Positions 1 through 10,744 of a DNA stretch of 64,000 bases are shown here, piece after piece. Both the position numbers and the translations under genes were made by a program. Within the stretch, counting starts at the first letter, position 1. Every line of letters begins with the position of its first letter. The stretch lies in the NCBI GenBank assembly GCA_030323885.1, contig CM059194.1, positions 26,942,363 through 27,006,362 on the forward strand. Reading direction: 5' to 3'. The notes below the pieces were generated by a model that saw nothing but the letters and a program-made list of their open reading frames with translations, was not told the DNA's origin and searched no databases. The stretch is from Branchipolynoe longqiensis (Eukaryota; Annelida; Polychaeta; Phyllodocida; Polynoidae).

Positions 1-1166
1 ACATACACCCTGCGCCCATTAACGACGGGTGCACTCGACGCCCAGCACGGACTCGTCGTGCTACGCGTCAGAACGAGGAAATGATGGAAAAGGAAAAATT
101 GAAGTCGGAGAAGTTGTTGGAGCGTGCTAAGGATAGTTTGGTCGTACCGGTCGTCTCGGACGACTCGCTAAGTGACGACGAACAGTCATTGCTTGAGCGT
201 TTGCAGGGTTTGGAGAAGAGGAAGAGGAAAGCGGTGATAGAGGAGAAGACTATAGCAATTGAAAGAGAGCTATCATTAATGTCGTTGGGAGGTGCGGACA
301 AGAGTGCGTCACGGGACAGCGGTGGCGGGCGGAGCAGGTCGGGCGGCAGGCGAGGGAGCATGTCGAGGGGGTGGCGGAGGAGCCGTTCGTTGAGTCGCCG
401 TCGGAGTGTCTCCAGTGCCGGCGGTCAGAGCGTGTCGGGCGACAGAGGGGGGGGTACGTGCAGGGACCACACCGCCTCGTCAGGCAAGCGCCGGGAGTCA
501 GGGTCACCGGGCGCGCACCGGCGGTCGAGGACGCCGGTGCTGGAGACAAGCAAGTCGGAGCTATGACGGGGCAGGAGTCCTTCGAGGCGTCGTAGGCGCC
601 ATAGGCGCCGCAGTTGTTCATCGTCTTCGTCCTCAGACAGGACGCGTAGTCGCGAGAGGTGACTTAGAAGTAAGTGGTCCATAAAACGCTTCACAGAAGA
701 TAAGAAAACTGTTCGTAAGTTGAATTGTTACGAGCTCATTGAGGCGAACTGTCACTGGATGCTGCATACTAAGGATACAAACATTAGAGACTATAAGCGT
801 TTTGTTCGTCATATCGTTTATTTAGCGGGTAGAGCTAAAACTGATAAATTTGTGAATGCTGCGCATGTGAACTATGACGTTGGTGTTCGTCGCTTGGCGG
901 CAGATGACGGTTATTCGGCGTTTAACCCGGGAAATTCTGAGCTGACTCTACGGTACTATGGATTTGATTGTCTGAAGACGAACACTTATAGTCAGTCGAA
1001 AAAAGGAAGCGAGTCAAAGCAGTACACGAAGGAAGGTGTACGACCTTGTTATGGTTTCAATAGTGAGGATGGGTGTTCGAGGGATGAACAGACATGTCGA
1101 TTTGGCCATTGGTGTGGCAAGTGCGGGGCGAAATCGCACCGGTGCGATAAATGTAGGAAAGATTGA
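1..1166 (+). pseudogene. Gag-like protein of Ngaro-like copy 1, 5' partial, two in-frame stops
   Basis: One frame (codons starting at position 3) runs from the window edge to 1166 and is interrupted only by TGA at 564-566 and at 660-662. Both could be CGA arginine codons decayed at CpG, because each sits in an Arg/Ser-rich stretch. Order of parts: acidic and lysine-rich coiled-coil-like segment (about 81-290), Gly/Arg/Ser-rich RS segment (about 300-665), a conserved middle domain (about 670-1020), then a C-terminal zinc region. The zinc region shows C-x8-C-x6-C-x3-H followed by C-x2-C-x4-H-x4-C, a CCCH finger next to a retroviral-type knuckle. The - strand element at 61308-62330 has the same order. 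Expected role is RNA packaging in a nucleoprotein particle (family knowledge). Confidence 0.75.
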
Positions 1167-1205
1167 TGTGGGGTCGGGCGCACCGGTGTTGAGGGAAGCG
1201 GGTCA

Positions 1206-3229
1206 ATGGACGCTCATGAGGACCGGCGGTGGGCGGATCCATTGATTGATTGCTCAATTGGTCAAGGCGAGTCGGGGGGCGTGGCGGCTCAGGATAGTCG
1301 GGTCACGCACTCTCCGCTGATTGATTGCTCGACTGGTCATGACGTGCCGGGGGGCGTTGCAACTCAAGTTGTTGGCACTGCGCACTCTGGCCCTGTTACA
1401 ATAGACAATGCTCAATGTGGCATTGCAGACATTAATTGGCAGACTTGCTTGCTTAATTGGATTGATTTAATGAGTGCTTGGATGTTTGTAACAGTGGACT
1501 TAGATTGTTTTGTTGTTCATGCCATTGATGATCGCAATAATGATTTTGTTGTTGATTTTGTTGTTTTGAATGCATGTTTTCTAGGGAGTTGTCATTGTAC
1601 TCATTACATTGCGGGTAACCTTACACAGTTGCGCCCGTGTCGTGCGTTCTGCGAATTATTTTTATTCGGTTCGCATGACGCTGATTGGAGTTATATATTG
1701 AGAGGTTTTATTTTTGGTTTTGAAGTCATTAATTCTGACTGTGTTGCCACTTACACTGTATTTAATAGGGCAGTTCGCTCTGACGAGCATTATAACTTTA
1801 TTGGTGAACAGTTATCTAATGAATTAAGCAATGGTTATATTACTGAGGTGGTGGTTCCCCCCCTTGCATTCACAATATTTTTTGTGTCCCGAAGTCTACG
1901 GGTGATGGTTTACGCTGTGTTGTTGATTGTTCACGTCCGTTATGTGGGTCTGTGAACGCGTACGTCGACAAGGTTAGTCAGACATTTTCCTACTTGGGCG
2001 TCGATGACCTTGTCGATGGTGTGTGTTCACAGGACTACATGGCAGTAGTGGACATTAAGAATGCGTACCGAGCAGTCTCGATCCATCCAAGTGATAGAGA
2101 GCGGCAGGGACTGCAATGGGATTTTGGTGCAGGTGTTCGTTTTTTTGTAGATAACCATATGTGTATGGGGCTGTCGTCCAGTCCGTATATATTTACGAGA
2201 ATCAGTAACTTCATAGTGCGTGCTTGTAGTCGTCGAGGTGCATCGGAAGTAATAAATTACTTGGACGATTTCGCCGTAGCGGATCGTTCTTGGGACGCAT
2301 GTGTGCGGTCTCAGTTGATTATTGTGAGAGTTCTTAGACAGTTGTTTTTTTTTGTCAGTTTCCCTAAAATGTTGTCTCCATCTCAGTGCACCAGATTCCT
2401 GGGCATAGAGATTGATGCGGTGCACATGAAGTTGTTTCTGCCGGCAGATAAGGTAGTGAAATTGAAAGCCCATCTGCTTTCCTTTGTGGGGAGACGGAAG
2501 GCGACAAGACGGGACTTGTAGAGATTGGGAGGACGCTTAGCGCATTGTGCTTCAGTAGTGAAGGGAGGCCGTTCATTTTGTAGTCGAGTATACGACGCCA
2601 TTAGGACACTGAAGCTTCCATACTACCAGTTCAGGCTGAATCAGGCGTTTGGGGAGGAGGTAGCGTGGTGGTTAGAGTTTGTAGACCGTTTCAATGGCCA
2701 CGCACGCATATTGGGGAGCCACGCAGAATGCTTGTCTGTGTATACAGATGCGTCTTCCTCTGGTTTTGGCGCACTGCATGGTGACGACTGGTGCGTCAGA
2801 GATTTTGACTCGGACGCGTCTCGAGACTTAGAGTCGTCTGTTCACCATCATTACGCACATTCCACTCAGATTTGTGATGATGCGCATATTAATGTGCATG
2901 AGATGTGGGCGGTTATGGCAGTTATGGCGGCCGCGACAAGGTGGGGAGAGCGTTGGAGGGACAAATCAGTAGTGTTCGTCACAGATAACATGACTGTTTG
3001 AGCAGCTTTAGCATCTGGGAGATGTAGGAGTAAGTTAATAATGGACTGGGTGAGACAGTTGTTTTGGATTTCTTGCGAATATAATTTCGAGATTAGTTCA
3101 GTGTATGTACCTAGTGAGAGAAATATTATTTGCGACGCTTTGAGTCGTTGGACTGTAGAGAGTGATAGGACTCGGGTTGGGTCGGTAGACTCTGCTGGGC
3201 AATTGTGCTGTAGGCATTTGTTTGCTTGA
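1206..3229 (+). pseudogene. Reverse transcriptase-RNase H of Ngaro-like copy 1, one frameshift and two stops
   Basis: The N-terminal part is open in one frame to about 1860. The reading then shifts at a 7-base C run (1857-1863), and the rest continues in a second frame broken by TAG at 2519-2521 and TGA at 2999-3001. The RT core is recognisable: a VDIKNAYRAVSIHP-type motif A near 2047, the YLDDF active site near 2260, and FLGIEID near 2396. RNase H follows with YTDAS (about 2740), HEMWA (about 2896), VTDN (about 2981) and the terminal ICDALSRW (about 3130). It would copy element RNA and degrade the RNA strand, but it cannot work with these breaks. It overlaps the recombinase start by 4 bases, as expected for compact YR elements. 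Confidence 0.85.
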
Positions 3230-4203
3230 CTTTATTTTTTCCTTTTTCCTTGCCTGAATTGAGTCAGGAGATGTCGCTGCTCCAGTCGAGCTACTATGCT
3301 GTAAGCAGTCGCGCCATGCGTTCGACCCAGATTAAGAAGTATTTCTCGTTTTTGGACGAGTTCCAGGGTATATTTCCTCCTCTGCCATGCCCTGATGTGC
3401 AGGTGGGGTTATATATTACGTGGTTGACCAGATCTTTAAAGTTTAGCTCTATTACGAATTATTTGTCGGGGCTGAATTATTTTTTACAGGCTAGAGATTC
3501 TCCTCCTATTAATTATAACTCTCATTTGATCAGGACAGTTTTGGGAGGAGCAAAGAGACAGTTAGGGTGCGTGGTGAGACGCGCTTCTCCGTTGTTGCCC
3601 GGACAGTTATTATTGATTTTTTCCTTTATGACAGACAGTGTGGGTCATGTGGCGATTCGCGCTGCCTTATTGACAGGTTTTAGAGGGTTGTTGAGAAAAA
3701 GTCAGTTAACGAGGTCGGATTCCGTGCTGTCTAGGGAGAACTTTAAGTTCTTCAGTTGGAGGATGTTGATTACAGTAAAACGAACTAAAACTATCCAGTT
3801 CAGGCAGCGGGAATTGTTGATCCCTGTGGCTAAAGTGATGAATCGTGAGTTGTGTGCAGTCTATTGGACCAGGAGACACTTTAGGGAGGTCCCTGTGTTG
3901 GACACTTTGCCGGCTTTTCAAGTGCCATCACCTAAGGGTGGGTTCAAGCCTCTGGCGTATGGAGCGTTGAATTGTGCCATTAAATATTTTGCTGAGTGCA
4001 CAGGGTTGCAGAAGGAGTTATTTTCTTGTCATTCGCTTCGCAGGGGGGGGTGTACGTTTCTTGCTATGCAGGGTGCTACGTTAGGGGAGTTGAGGACTAG
4101 AGGGGATTGGTCCTCAGATGCTATCTTTTCTTATATTGCTTCTCCCCTCCCTGAGCGGATTTTAGCTGACATGAGAGTCGCTTCGGCCTTGTCGAATTAT
4201 TAG
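3226..4203 (+). CDS. Tyrosine recombinase (YR) of Ngaro-like copy 1, intact frame
   Basis: A 325-residue uninterrupted frame. Residues about 20-100 look like the SAM-like N-terminal DNA-binding domain (IKKYFSFLDEF, then ITNYLSGLNYF). The catalytic domain has Arg153 in GFRGLLRK, a basic KRTKTIQF segment near 185-192 that may carry the catalytic Lys, the HSLRRGG box (His269, Arg272/273), Trp295 in RGDW and Tyr303 in FSYIA. That R-K-H-R-W-Y set is what DIRS and Ngaro recombinases need to insert a circular DNA copy without target duplication (family knowledge). The start ATG at 3226 overlaps the pol stop and is plausible but not proven. It is odd that this frame is intact while gag and pol upstream are broken. 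Confidence 0.85.
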   Translation: MTLFFPFSLPELSQEMSLLQSSYYAVSSRAMRSTQIKKYFSFLDEFQGIFPPLPCPDVQVGLYITWLTRSLKFSSITNYLSGLNYFLQARDSPPINYNSHLIRTVLGGAKRQLGCVVRRASPLLPGQLLLIFSFMTDSVGHVAIRAALLTGFRGLLRKSQLTRSDSVLSRENFKFFSWRMLITVKRTKTIQFRQRELLIPVAKVMNRELCAVYWTRRHFREVPVLDTLPAFQVPSPKGGFKPLAYGALNCAIKYFAECTGLQKELFSCHSLRRGGCTFLAMQGATLGELRTRGDWSSDAIFSYIASPLPERILADMRVASALSNY

Positions 4204-4228
4204 TTGGCTGGGGGCGCGGTGCGCCATT

Positions 4229-4660
4229 GGCGGTTAGGCCAGCCAGATACATTATTTAGATGGTAATAATAAATGTATTATCCACATCCGTTCTTGTGTT
4301 TGTCCTTAGTGGGTCTACAGGTAGAATATATGCGTATATGCTAGTGTAGGCACCCGCGGGCTTTGACGATTGTATATATTGAGCTGGGCAGAATTCTGGC
4401 GTTTCGAACGCGCCGGCTTCGTGCGAAGCATTTTGCGCCCGCTGCTCGCTAGGCGGCGTGCCGGTAGTCGTATATAACCACGGCGCTCGGCCGGCTCGAC
4501 GCCCACCTGATACGCACCCGGCCTGCGCGCCGGTTCGCTCACCCGAGAAAAAGTTTTGTTTATTTGATTCGGCGGTTAGGCCAGCCAGATACATTATTTA
4601 GATGGTAATAATAAATGTATTATCCACATCCGTTCTTGTGTTTGTCCTTAGCGGGTCTAC
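4229..4660 (+). repeat. Split direct repeat B1-A2-B2 of Ngaro-like copy 1
   Basis: B1 (4229-4318) and B2 (4571-4660) are 90 bp each and appear to differ at one position (GTGGGTC versus GCGGGTC). The 252 bp between them is the presumed A2. A1 should lie upstream of the window. Such repeats let the element rebuild its ends through a circular intermediate. The near identity of B1 and B2 suggests recent insertion or gene conversion, in contrast with the decayed pol. Confidence 0.8.
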
Positions 4661-4794
4661 ACATATAATATAGCACCTGTTTAACCAAGAGAACAGCCAG
4701 TGCACCAAGTGGTGGGTTTGATCATTTTGATTACACAGTACAGGCTGAGTGAGCCGTCTTAGTATTATAGGGTCTTTGCTTTACTGGTCACACT

Positions 4795-4931
4795 GGGCCG
4801 TATTCATGATGCGGTGTTAGCGAGCCAAAACTGGTTTTGGCCGGGATTTCTGGGTTAGCGGCGAAAACTCAGTACGCAAGGAGTGCAAACACACCGAGTG
4901 TAAGCTAACACCGCATCGTGAATATGGGCCC
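4795..4931. mobile_element. Short MITE of the GGGCC-TTAGC family
   Basis: The ends are inverted repeats of about 25 bp (GGGCCGTATTCATGATGCGG at the left, its near complement at the right). The interior (GCCAAAACTGGTTTTGGCC) matches the larger copies at 46105-46729 and 48107-48778. At 137 bp it is an internally deleted member. No coding capacity. Confidence 0.7.
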
Positions 4932-5104
4932 GGTGTGTACGGAGGGGGGGGGGGAATCACAATCAACGGATTATGCAATATTAATAAATAAAGCCATAGC
5001 CTACACGTGGATGCACATATGGCTATATATAGAACAGAGAGAAAGCGAGTAAGAGCATGAGGGTATCAGAGGAAGACAGCGCAGAGAGGGCAATACATAG
5101 AAAG

Positions 5105-5445
5105 ATTGGTTGGTTGTTGGAGTTTTACGTCCTGGCAACATCTAAGGTCATATCAGGATGGGTAACGACTTGTGACAGTGCACACTCATGGCGACTTTAT
5201 AAGTTCATAGTGCTGCCCCACTGGGAAATCAAGCCACTGGCACCATGACCCAATATCCCACTCAGTTACAGTATCTTGACACTGAGCTAACCAGTCCTTG
5301 TCCTAGCCTATTAATGCCGAGCGCCAAGCTAGTGCAAACCGTACAAGTACCCATTTTAAAGTCATTGGTTTTTACTCGACCGGGAACTGAACTGCCGACC
5401 TTCCGCACGCGAGGCCCGTGCTCTACCGATTAGGCAAACCTCACC
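5105..5445 (-). mobile_element. tRNA-derived SINE (family S1, Arg-like head), near full length
   Basis: Read on the - strand, a tRNA-like head at 5370-5445 has a box-A-like segment (TAATCGGTAGAGC) and a box-B-like GTTCAGTTCC. A body follows with CCTTGTCC-like and TCACAAGTCGTTACCC motifs, and the tail ends TTGCCAGGACGTAAAACTCC then CAACAACC. The same body recurs at 9650, 10745, 17998, 27755, 35940 and 51800. Internal box A/B would drive Pol III transcription. Confidence 0.8.
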
Positions 5446-5689
5446 CGGTATGAATAGATACCCATGATGACCTACTTGGCCATCACACAAGTGCAGTGAG
5501 TTGGCACGGTGTTTGTGACTGCATTGCTGTATGCATCTTCTCTGCAACTGCAACTGCCTCCCGCTCCCAGTGCACGCGGGTCGTATTCGGTCCCGCACTG
5601 CGCGGTCACGTGACCACTAATCACGTGCACCGAGGCTACTTCCGGTGGGCATTAACTAGGCCCGACCTATGTGTGTGTGTGCAAGGATT

Positions 5690-6113
5690 GGTGCGAGGGG
5701 TTGGTAAATAGGATTGGTGAAAGGGATTGGTGAAAGGGATTGGTGAAAGGGATTGGTAAAAGGGATTGGTGCAAGGAGTTGGTGCAGGGGATTGGTGCAG
5801 GGGATTGGTACAGGAGATTGATGTATGCAGTTGATGTAGAGGATTGGTGCAAGGGGTTGGTGCATGGGAATGGTGCACGGGGTTGGTGCAAATATTGGTA
5901 AAGGGGGTTGGTGCAGGGGATTGGTGCAAGGGAATGGTGCAAGGGATTTATGCAAGGGATTGATATAGGGGATTGATGTAGGGGATTGGTGTATGGGATT
6001 GATGTAGGGAATTGGTGTAGGGGATTGGTCCTGGGGATTGATGCATGGGACTGATGCAGAGGATTAGTGCAAGGGGTTTGTGGAGGGGATTGGTAAAGGG
6101 GGTTGGTGCAGGG
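5690..6113 (+). repeat. 14-bp minisatellite, block 1
   Basis: Imperfect tandem copies of GGATTGGTGCAGGG and variants such as GGATTGGTGAAAGG. The array continues at 7053-7191 and 7355-7690 and was split by a solo LTR and a short retroposon tail. Proline/threonine/serine-rich frames on the - strand are by-products of the repeat. Confidence 0.85.
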
Positions 6114-7052
6114 TGTAAACATATAGGGATTTTCAGTTCGGATTTATATATTGGTAGAGAGAATTACTATTCTCAGGCGACGGAGTGGGGACAGAGAAGC
6201 AATGGGTGCCCCACTCGCTGTGTGACATAAGAGACTATGTGGAAAATATATGACAACACATAGTGCCTGAGATTATGACATGAAGTTCATATGTAAGGGA
6301 CAGTTAATGTTTAGTGAAATGTTCCCTCTATGCACCAGTAAGAGTGCAAATGGAGGGGAAGAACATTTTTAATATATGTTTATTGTAACTATCTGCAACT
6401 ACCTGTTACCACAGGGCTGATGGGCAAGCCCAACCAGTCATCCTGCATACATTATGGACACCACCTGCAGCTGGGGTTAAGTGACAGCTGCCCCCTATTA
6501 GGGTGTCGCCCCCCAGGCTGTAGAGGGTGTCTGATTGGCTGGCTGTGGGAGACCCAGTCACCTGCATCCCTTATACCTGACACACAGACCTCACTATATG
6601 CACTGCTGCATGGACTTCTTCTTGGCTAGGCTCTCTAGCAGGAGGCAACTCTTCTCTTGTCCAGGAACCCAGACACTCTGTCTGAGGCTCCACTTTCTAT
6701 ACACAAACTAGCAGCAGCTATTCCAAAGGCACTGAGCTGGGTGCAACAACCATGGAACTCCGGTTCAATGGGCTGTAGGCACTGATTCTTCTACAGACTA
6801 GCAAGAGTAATGAGGATCTGTGTGGACAGTGGGTAAGGAGTGAGGGTGATAGGTCGCTAGTAGGTGAACAGGAGTTGATGCCAATAAAACACAACTTCTT
6901 CACTGTCAATCTTGTGTGACTTGTCTTCCCTTTCTTCCTATGAGTTTGTTTGAGAGGGGCATCAAGTGGGAACTGACAGACATTTGTCAGAACGCACCGG
7001 GGAAGAGTAAGTGGTATCTGGGGCTCTGACGGCCGAGTCCAAAGATATTACA
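6114..7052 (+). mobile_element. Solo LTR (about 939 bp), copy 1 of family L1
   Basis: Starts TGTAAACATA and ends GATATTACA, with the TG...CA borders of an LTR. A reverse-complement copy of similar length lies at 52961-53965. It sits inside the 14-bp minisatellite. Flanks are AGGG/AGTG, a possible 4-bp target duplication with one mismatch. An AATAAA lies in the last quarter. No internal coding region is attached, so it is best read as a solo LTR; a long MITE is the alternative. Confidence 0.6.
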
Positions 7053-7191
7053 AGTGGATTGGTGAAGGGGATTTGAGCAGGGATTAGTACAAGGAATTAG
7101 GTGCAGGAGATTTGTGGTGGGGATTGGTACAGGGGATTTGTACAGCATATTTGTGCAGCGTATTGGTGCAGGGGATTGGTCTCGGGGATTG
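7053..7191 (+). repeat. 14-bp minisatellite, block 2
   Basis: Resumes directly after the solo LTR with degenerate GATTGGTGCAGGG-type units. Confidence 0.7.
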
Positions 7192-7320
7192 GATTGAATG
7201 AATGAATAAATGCTTAACGGCATATCAGCACATTTAGGGCTATACAATGCCATCAAAATGTCTTAAAACCGATTAAACAGTCCAATGTGCTTTAAAAACG
7301 ATAAAACTAAGGCAGTACTA
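7192..7320 (-). mobile_element. 5'-truncated retroposon with (TTCA)n tail (family T2)
   Basis: On the - strand the sequence ends in repeated TTCA. It matches 44807-44921 almost base for base (ATAAATGCTTAAYGGCATAT, then CCAATGTGCTTTAAAAACG). Both copies keep only about 115-130 bp of 3' end. The parent element is not in the window. Confidence 0.65.
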
Positions 7321-7354
7321 ACAGTGTCAAATAAACATTTCATACTTGCCCTAG

Positions 7355-7690
7355 GGGATTGGTAAACGGGACCGGTAAAGGGGGAATATTAGAGGATTGG
7401 CATAGGGGACTGGCACAATGGACTGGTGCAGGAGATTGGTGTAGGATATTGGTGTAAGGGATTGGTGCAAGGGGATTGGTGTAGTAGAGGATTGGTGAAG
7501 AAGATTGGTACAGGAGAATGGCGCAGGGCATTGGTGTAGTGGATTGGTGAACAGGATTGGTAAAGTAGAATGGTGCAGGGGATTGGTGTGGGGATTGGTG
7601 TCGTGGATTGGTGTAGGGGATTGTTGTAAGGGAATGGTGCAAGGGAATGGTGTAGGAGATGGGTGAATGGGATTGGTAAAGGAGATTGTT
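7355..7690 (+). repeat. 14-bp minisatellite, block 3
   Basis: Further degenerate GGGGATTGGTGTAG-type units. The long proline-rich frame on the - strand has no homology and follows the repeat. Confidence 0.8.
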
Positions 7691-7738
7691 GGTACTCCCC
7701 GATTTTTTATGTAACAGATAGAGCATGCGCGCTACCCA

Positions 7739-7858
7739 TTAATGTTGCATAGTCCGATGAAAATATCAAATTTTCAAAACGAAAATAATTAGGTTTGATT
7801 CTACATATTGAACTGGTGCACTTTTTAAACATTTGTCGCCAGATATAAAATCTCGTAT
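7739..7858 (+). mobile_element. Half copy of TTAA-flanked fold-back MITE
   Basis: Begins TTAATGTTGCATAGTCCGAT and continues through a CTGGTGCA-like segment, as in the complete copies at 13228-13588 and 52385-52683. The right half is missing. Confidence 0.6.
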
Positions 7859-8025
7859 TTGCGGGTCCCCGCATATCATATATGTGGGCGTTTGAATTTA
7901 TTGATGGCCGATCCAGTTAGGTGGTATGTGAGGGCTATGGTTACTTATATTAAGTTCTCTCATTTAGTAGCTGTACTGCTCGACCGGATTATGCTGCCCG
8001 GACATCCAGTATACTGCGTGTGGTT

Positions 8026-8092
8026 CATAAGGCATAGTATCCTGCATAAGGCATACTATTCTGCATAAGGCATACTATCCTGCATAAGGCCC
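8026..8092 (+). repeat. About 19-20 bp tandem repeat
   Basis: CATAAGGCATACTATCCTG is repeated three to four times, with one partial unit ending CATAAGGCCC. Confidence 0.8.
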
Positions 8093-8184
8093 ACTTTTTG
8101 ATATCTTCTATTCATATTTTTATTTTTTTATATTTAGTTTTTGGTCCATTAGTTGTTTAAGCAGGGGAAATTTCAGTCATAGAC

Positions 8185-8455
8185 GACTGGTCTTCCTCAT
8201 TCCACTGCTGGTCAATTGAAAGCCCGAGCCTACACTTTTACTGACCCAAGGGATTTTTAACCTCCCACACCATATAGACATGGTATGAGAGCAACCGGCC
8301 TTTGATGACGCTGTAAGTTATACACAGCGGTGGAAATCCAAATTGGCAGAGCTGGGGGCATGGGGAATCGAACCGCCGACCCTCAGATTAGGAGTCTGGC
8401 CTAGAAAAAAGTCAGACACTCTAACCACTCCGCCACAGAGAACGCCACATTATAT
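8185..8455 (-). mobile_element. tRNA-derived SINE (family S3)
   Basis: On the - strand a tRNA-like head (8375-8455) has box A GTGGCGGAGTGGTTAGAG and box B GGTTCGATTCC. A body common to 45325-45440 follows (TTACAGCGTCATCAAAGGCC). A 20-bp insertion-like stretch lies in the anticodon region, so this is not a working tRNA gene. Confidence 0.65.
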
Positions 8456-8534
8456 ATCAGAGCTTATCCCATAGTAGAGACACACATGACACAACACGCA
8501 ATTTGAGTCGTGATAGACGAGCTTGGAATCATAT

Positions 8535-8640
8535 CAATATCTTGGGCGACGGAGTTGGGGACCATTGGTATGTAATAGTGATGCAATGTGTGCCCACTCG
8601 CTGTGTGACATATAAATAACTGTGTGGAAATGTTATGTCA
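8535..8640 (+). mobile_element. Fragment of LTR family L1
   Basis: Contains GGGCGACGGAGTTGGGGACC and CCCACTCGCTGTGTGACATA, matching the first 150 bp of the LTR at 6114-7052. No borders remain. Confidence 0.6.
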
Positions 8641-8755
8641 TTGGTTTGACTTGGCCTGGGTTCAAATACCATGACCTAGTGAACCAGGAAGTGGGCACTC
8701 AACTCATTCTGCCCATCGGGTGATAATTAAGATGGCACAAGTTGTTCGCTTGAAA
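8640..8755 (-). mobile_element. SINE S1 with second head type, 3' truncated
   Basis: On the - strand a tRNA-like segment with a box-B-like GGTATTTGAACCCAGG is followed by CCAAGTCAAACCAATGAC, the S1 post-head sequence. The head resembles those at 26935, 34240 and 54185 rather than the Arg-like head at 5370. Confidence 0.5.
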
Positions 8756-9534
8756 TATCAAAAATCTACTAAAATGAAAAAATCAATAAATGGAAGTGTT
8801 GAGAGTGGATAGGGCCAACAAGAATGTTGTGCAATGGTAGAAATAACGAGGCATTGTGAGATCGAGTTGGAACCATACAGGTACAGGGGAGGCTGTGATT
8901 GGTGGGTTTGTGGGCAGGTGTGTTGGCTACCTGTTGTTGTACTTCAGGGGCCAGTAATGACAATCAATAAGAAGCACCTGTTCATTTGCTTCCACTGTTG
9001 GATCGTCCGTCCCTGTAGGAATGATGTACCCCGCATTGAACCCTCTCCTTCTGTAAAGTGCCCTTTGATGTTTTTTCCCAATTGGCAGTTTCGTAATCCT
9101 TGCATCGCCATTATTTTGTATATATATGGCTAGTGATGAACCCTTTATCGCGTGTAATAATGCCTGTAGTGTATTGCACCCCCCCCCCCCAGGTGGGATC
9201 CCATCATGCACCGCTCCGCCTCCTGCGCGGGGCCTAGTCTCCACTCGCTCAGAGGAATATATATATATGTGTACTATATAATTTATTATGTGGATATAAA
9301 TAACACCAGCCCCTTAATGTTCCTCTCTAACCACTTTAACTTCCATGTTATTCACTGGACAGCAGGCATTCTCTCCTCCCTGCCTCATCTACACCGTGAG
9401 CCAACTGTCACTCTGCTCAATATGTTATGCATAACCCTTATGCGAGTATAAAGTCACGGAACTGAGGTTATTATTATTATTGTCTATTACTATTGTTGTA
9501 GACCCATTTGGTGTGGAGCATACCCAACCCTATG
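8756..9534. other. No recognisable gene
   Basis: Unique-looking sequence with a C run near 9179-9190 and an AT-rich patch at 9255-9300. TTATGCGAGTATAAAGT near 9436 recurs near 57175, so part of this is also repetitive. No supported coding region. Confidence 0.5.
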
Positions 9535-9649
9535 TGACAGGTGGCGCCACCACTGACACCCATCCTAACCAGGAACGGGTGGGAGCGGTATTACTGCTGT
9601 CTGCCTTTGTCAGTTTCATCAGCTCTGGGTGTAATAGGATATATCCTAG
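9535..9649 (+). repeat. Interspersed repeat shared with 13970-14062
   Basis: GGTGGGAGCGGTATTACTG then TGTCTGCCTTTGTCAGTTTC and GGTGTAATAGGATATAT occur in both places. It may be part of an LTR or DNA element; type unknown. Confidence 0.55.
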
Positions 9650-9912
9650 TCGAGTCAAACAAATGACTAACAAAATTGATACTTGTCGCTTCCTAGCCTG
9701 GTGCTGGGCATTAATAGGATAGGGCAAGGACTGGTTAGCTCAGTGTCAGGATAATGTGATTGAGTACTATATTGTGCCATGGTGATGGTGGTCTGATTTC
9801 CCAGTGGAGCAGCACTATAAAGTAATCATGAGTGTGCACTGTCACAAGTCGGTACCCATCCTGATATGACATTAGATGTTGCCAGGACGTAAAACTCCAA
9901 CAACCAACCAAC
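9650..9912 (+). mobile_element. SINE S1, 5' truncated (no tRNA head)
   Basis: Begins GTCGAGTCAAACAAATGAC just after where the tRNA head should be and runs to the CCAGGACGTAAAACTCC tail followed by (CAAC)n. Same body as 51800-52062. Confidence 0.75.
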
Positions 9913-10744
9913 CTAATGTAATGGTATTATCGTTAGAAACGCTGGTGTTGGTTGTGCCGACGGAATGGCCATAGATACATCAAGGGGCGGGGGGGGGGGG
10001 GTGATCAAACATTCACTGCTACCCACAGTAGGGGTGAATCACTACTATATCTAAATCTGAGAAAAATCTGATTTGATATAAACAAGATGTGGAGCTCCTG
10101 GTTCCAGTGTCCAGTGTTTATCTATATTGACACAGAGTTGGTGAAATGGGAGAGAATCCAAGAAAAAGAACTAAGATGGCGGTCACTGAATGCTCTCGAT
10201 TCGACTTTCAAAGTCTATTAATTAACATGATTTCCAGATAGATTCTTCACTTTAAACATATCAGGCTATTACAGATAATCACTTGAACCATATATTTAGC
10301 ACGTTAGATTGCAAATTGATGTGGTCGTTATTTCCATAACCACAGCCTTCCGGCACTTCTTTTTCTGTCGCGTTGTCTGGCAGTGCTGTCACAGAGACAG
10401 TGGCTATGGTAGTAACTAGGCGTGTGTACATTGCATAAGTAATGCCCACCGAACCACTCCGCCATCAGGCCGTGTCGCCGTGAAAAGACCGGCGCGTGAC
10501 GAGGGTGGGAATGTCCCAGGAAGTGAGCTGCTCAACGAGCACCTCCGAGTCCGTTCACTTCCGGTTCAACCTACGCGCCGGTTGGGTCTTTTTTCTTCTT
10601 CTTCTGGTGGAGTCATTTTCCACTAGCAGTTCATTGTCTGGTTCAAAGTTAAACAGAACACCATAGAATGAGGAGACGGAACGATAGAGTGAAGGAGGTG
10701 AGGTGTTTTTTTTAGCACTTTATTGGAACGAGGAGGTCGGTTTG
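9913..10744. other. Mostly unique sequence; one interspersed repeat at 10300-10415
   Basis: 10300-10415 is the approximate reverse complement of 48840-48930 (CAGCCTTCCGGCACTTCTTTTT and TGTCACAGAGACAG). 9988-10001 is a short G run. No convincing coding sequence. Confidence 0.5.

Larger units (their letters stand above)
1..4660 (+). mobile_element. Ngaro/DIRS-like YR retrotransposon, copy 1 (5' end outside window)
   Basis: A gag remnant, a broken RT-RNase H frame and an intact tyrosine recombinase lie in order, followed by two near-identical 90-bp repeats that bracket about 250 bp. That gag-pol-YR-B1-A2-B2 order is the split-direct-repeat layout of Ngaro and PAT-type elements. No methyltransferase domain is visible, which favours Ngaro. 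The gag frame is open to base 1, so the A1 repeat and 5' end lie outside the window. The coding part is degraded by stops and a frameshift except in the recombinase. It is the same family as the - strand element at 57378-62680 but clearly diverged in protein sequence. Confidence 0.88.

Noticed and set aside
5636..6122. CTNPLHQSPAP-type repeat proteins on the - strand
   Set aside because: Translation of the 14-bp minisatellite in several frames at once.
8375..8455. Functional tRNA gene
   Set aside because: The anticodon stem is disrupted by an extra T-rich stretch, and the sequence continues into a SINE body repeated elsewhere.
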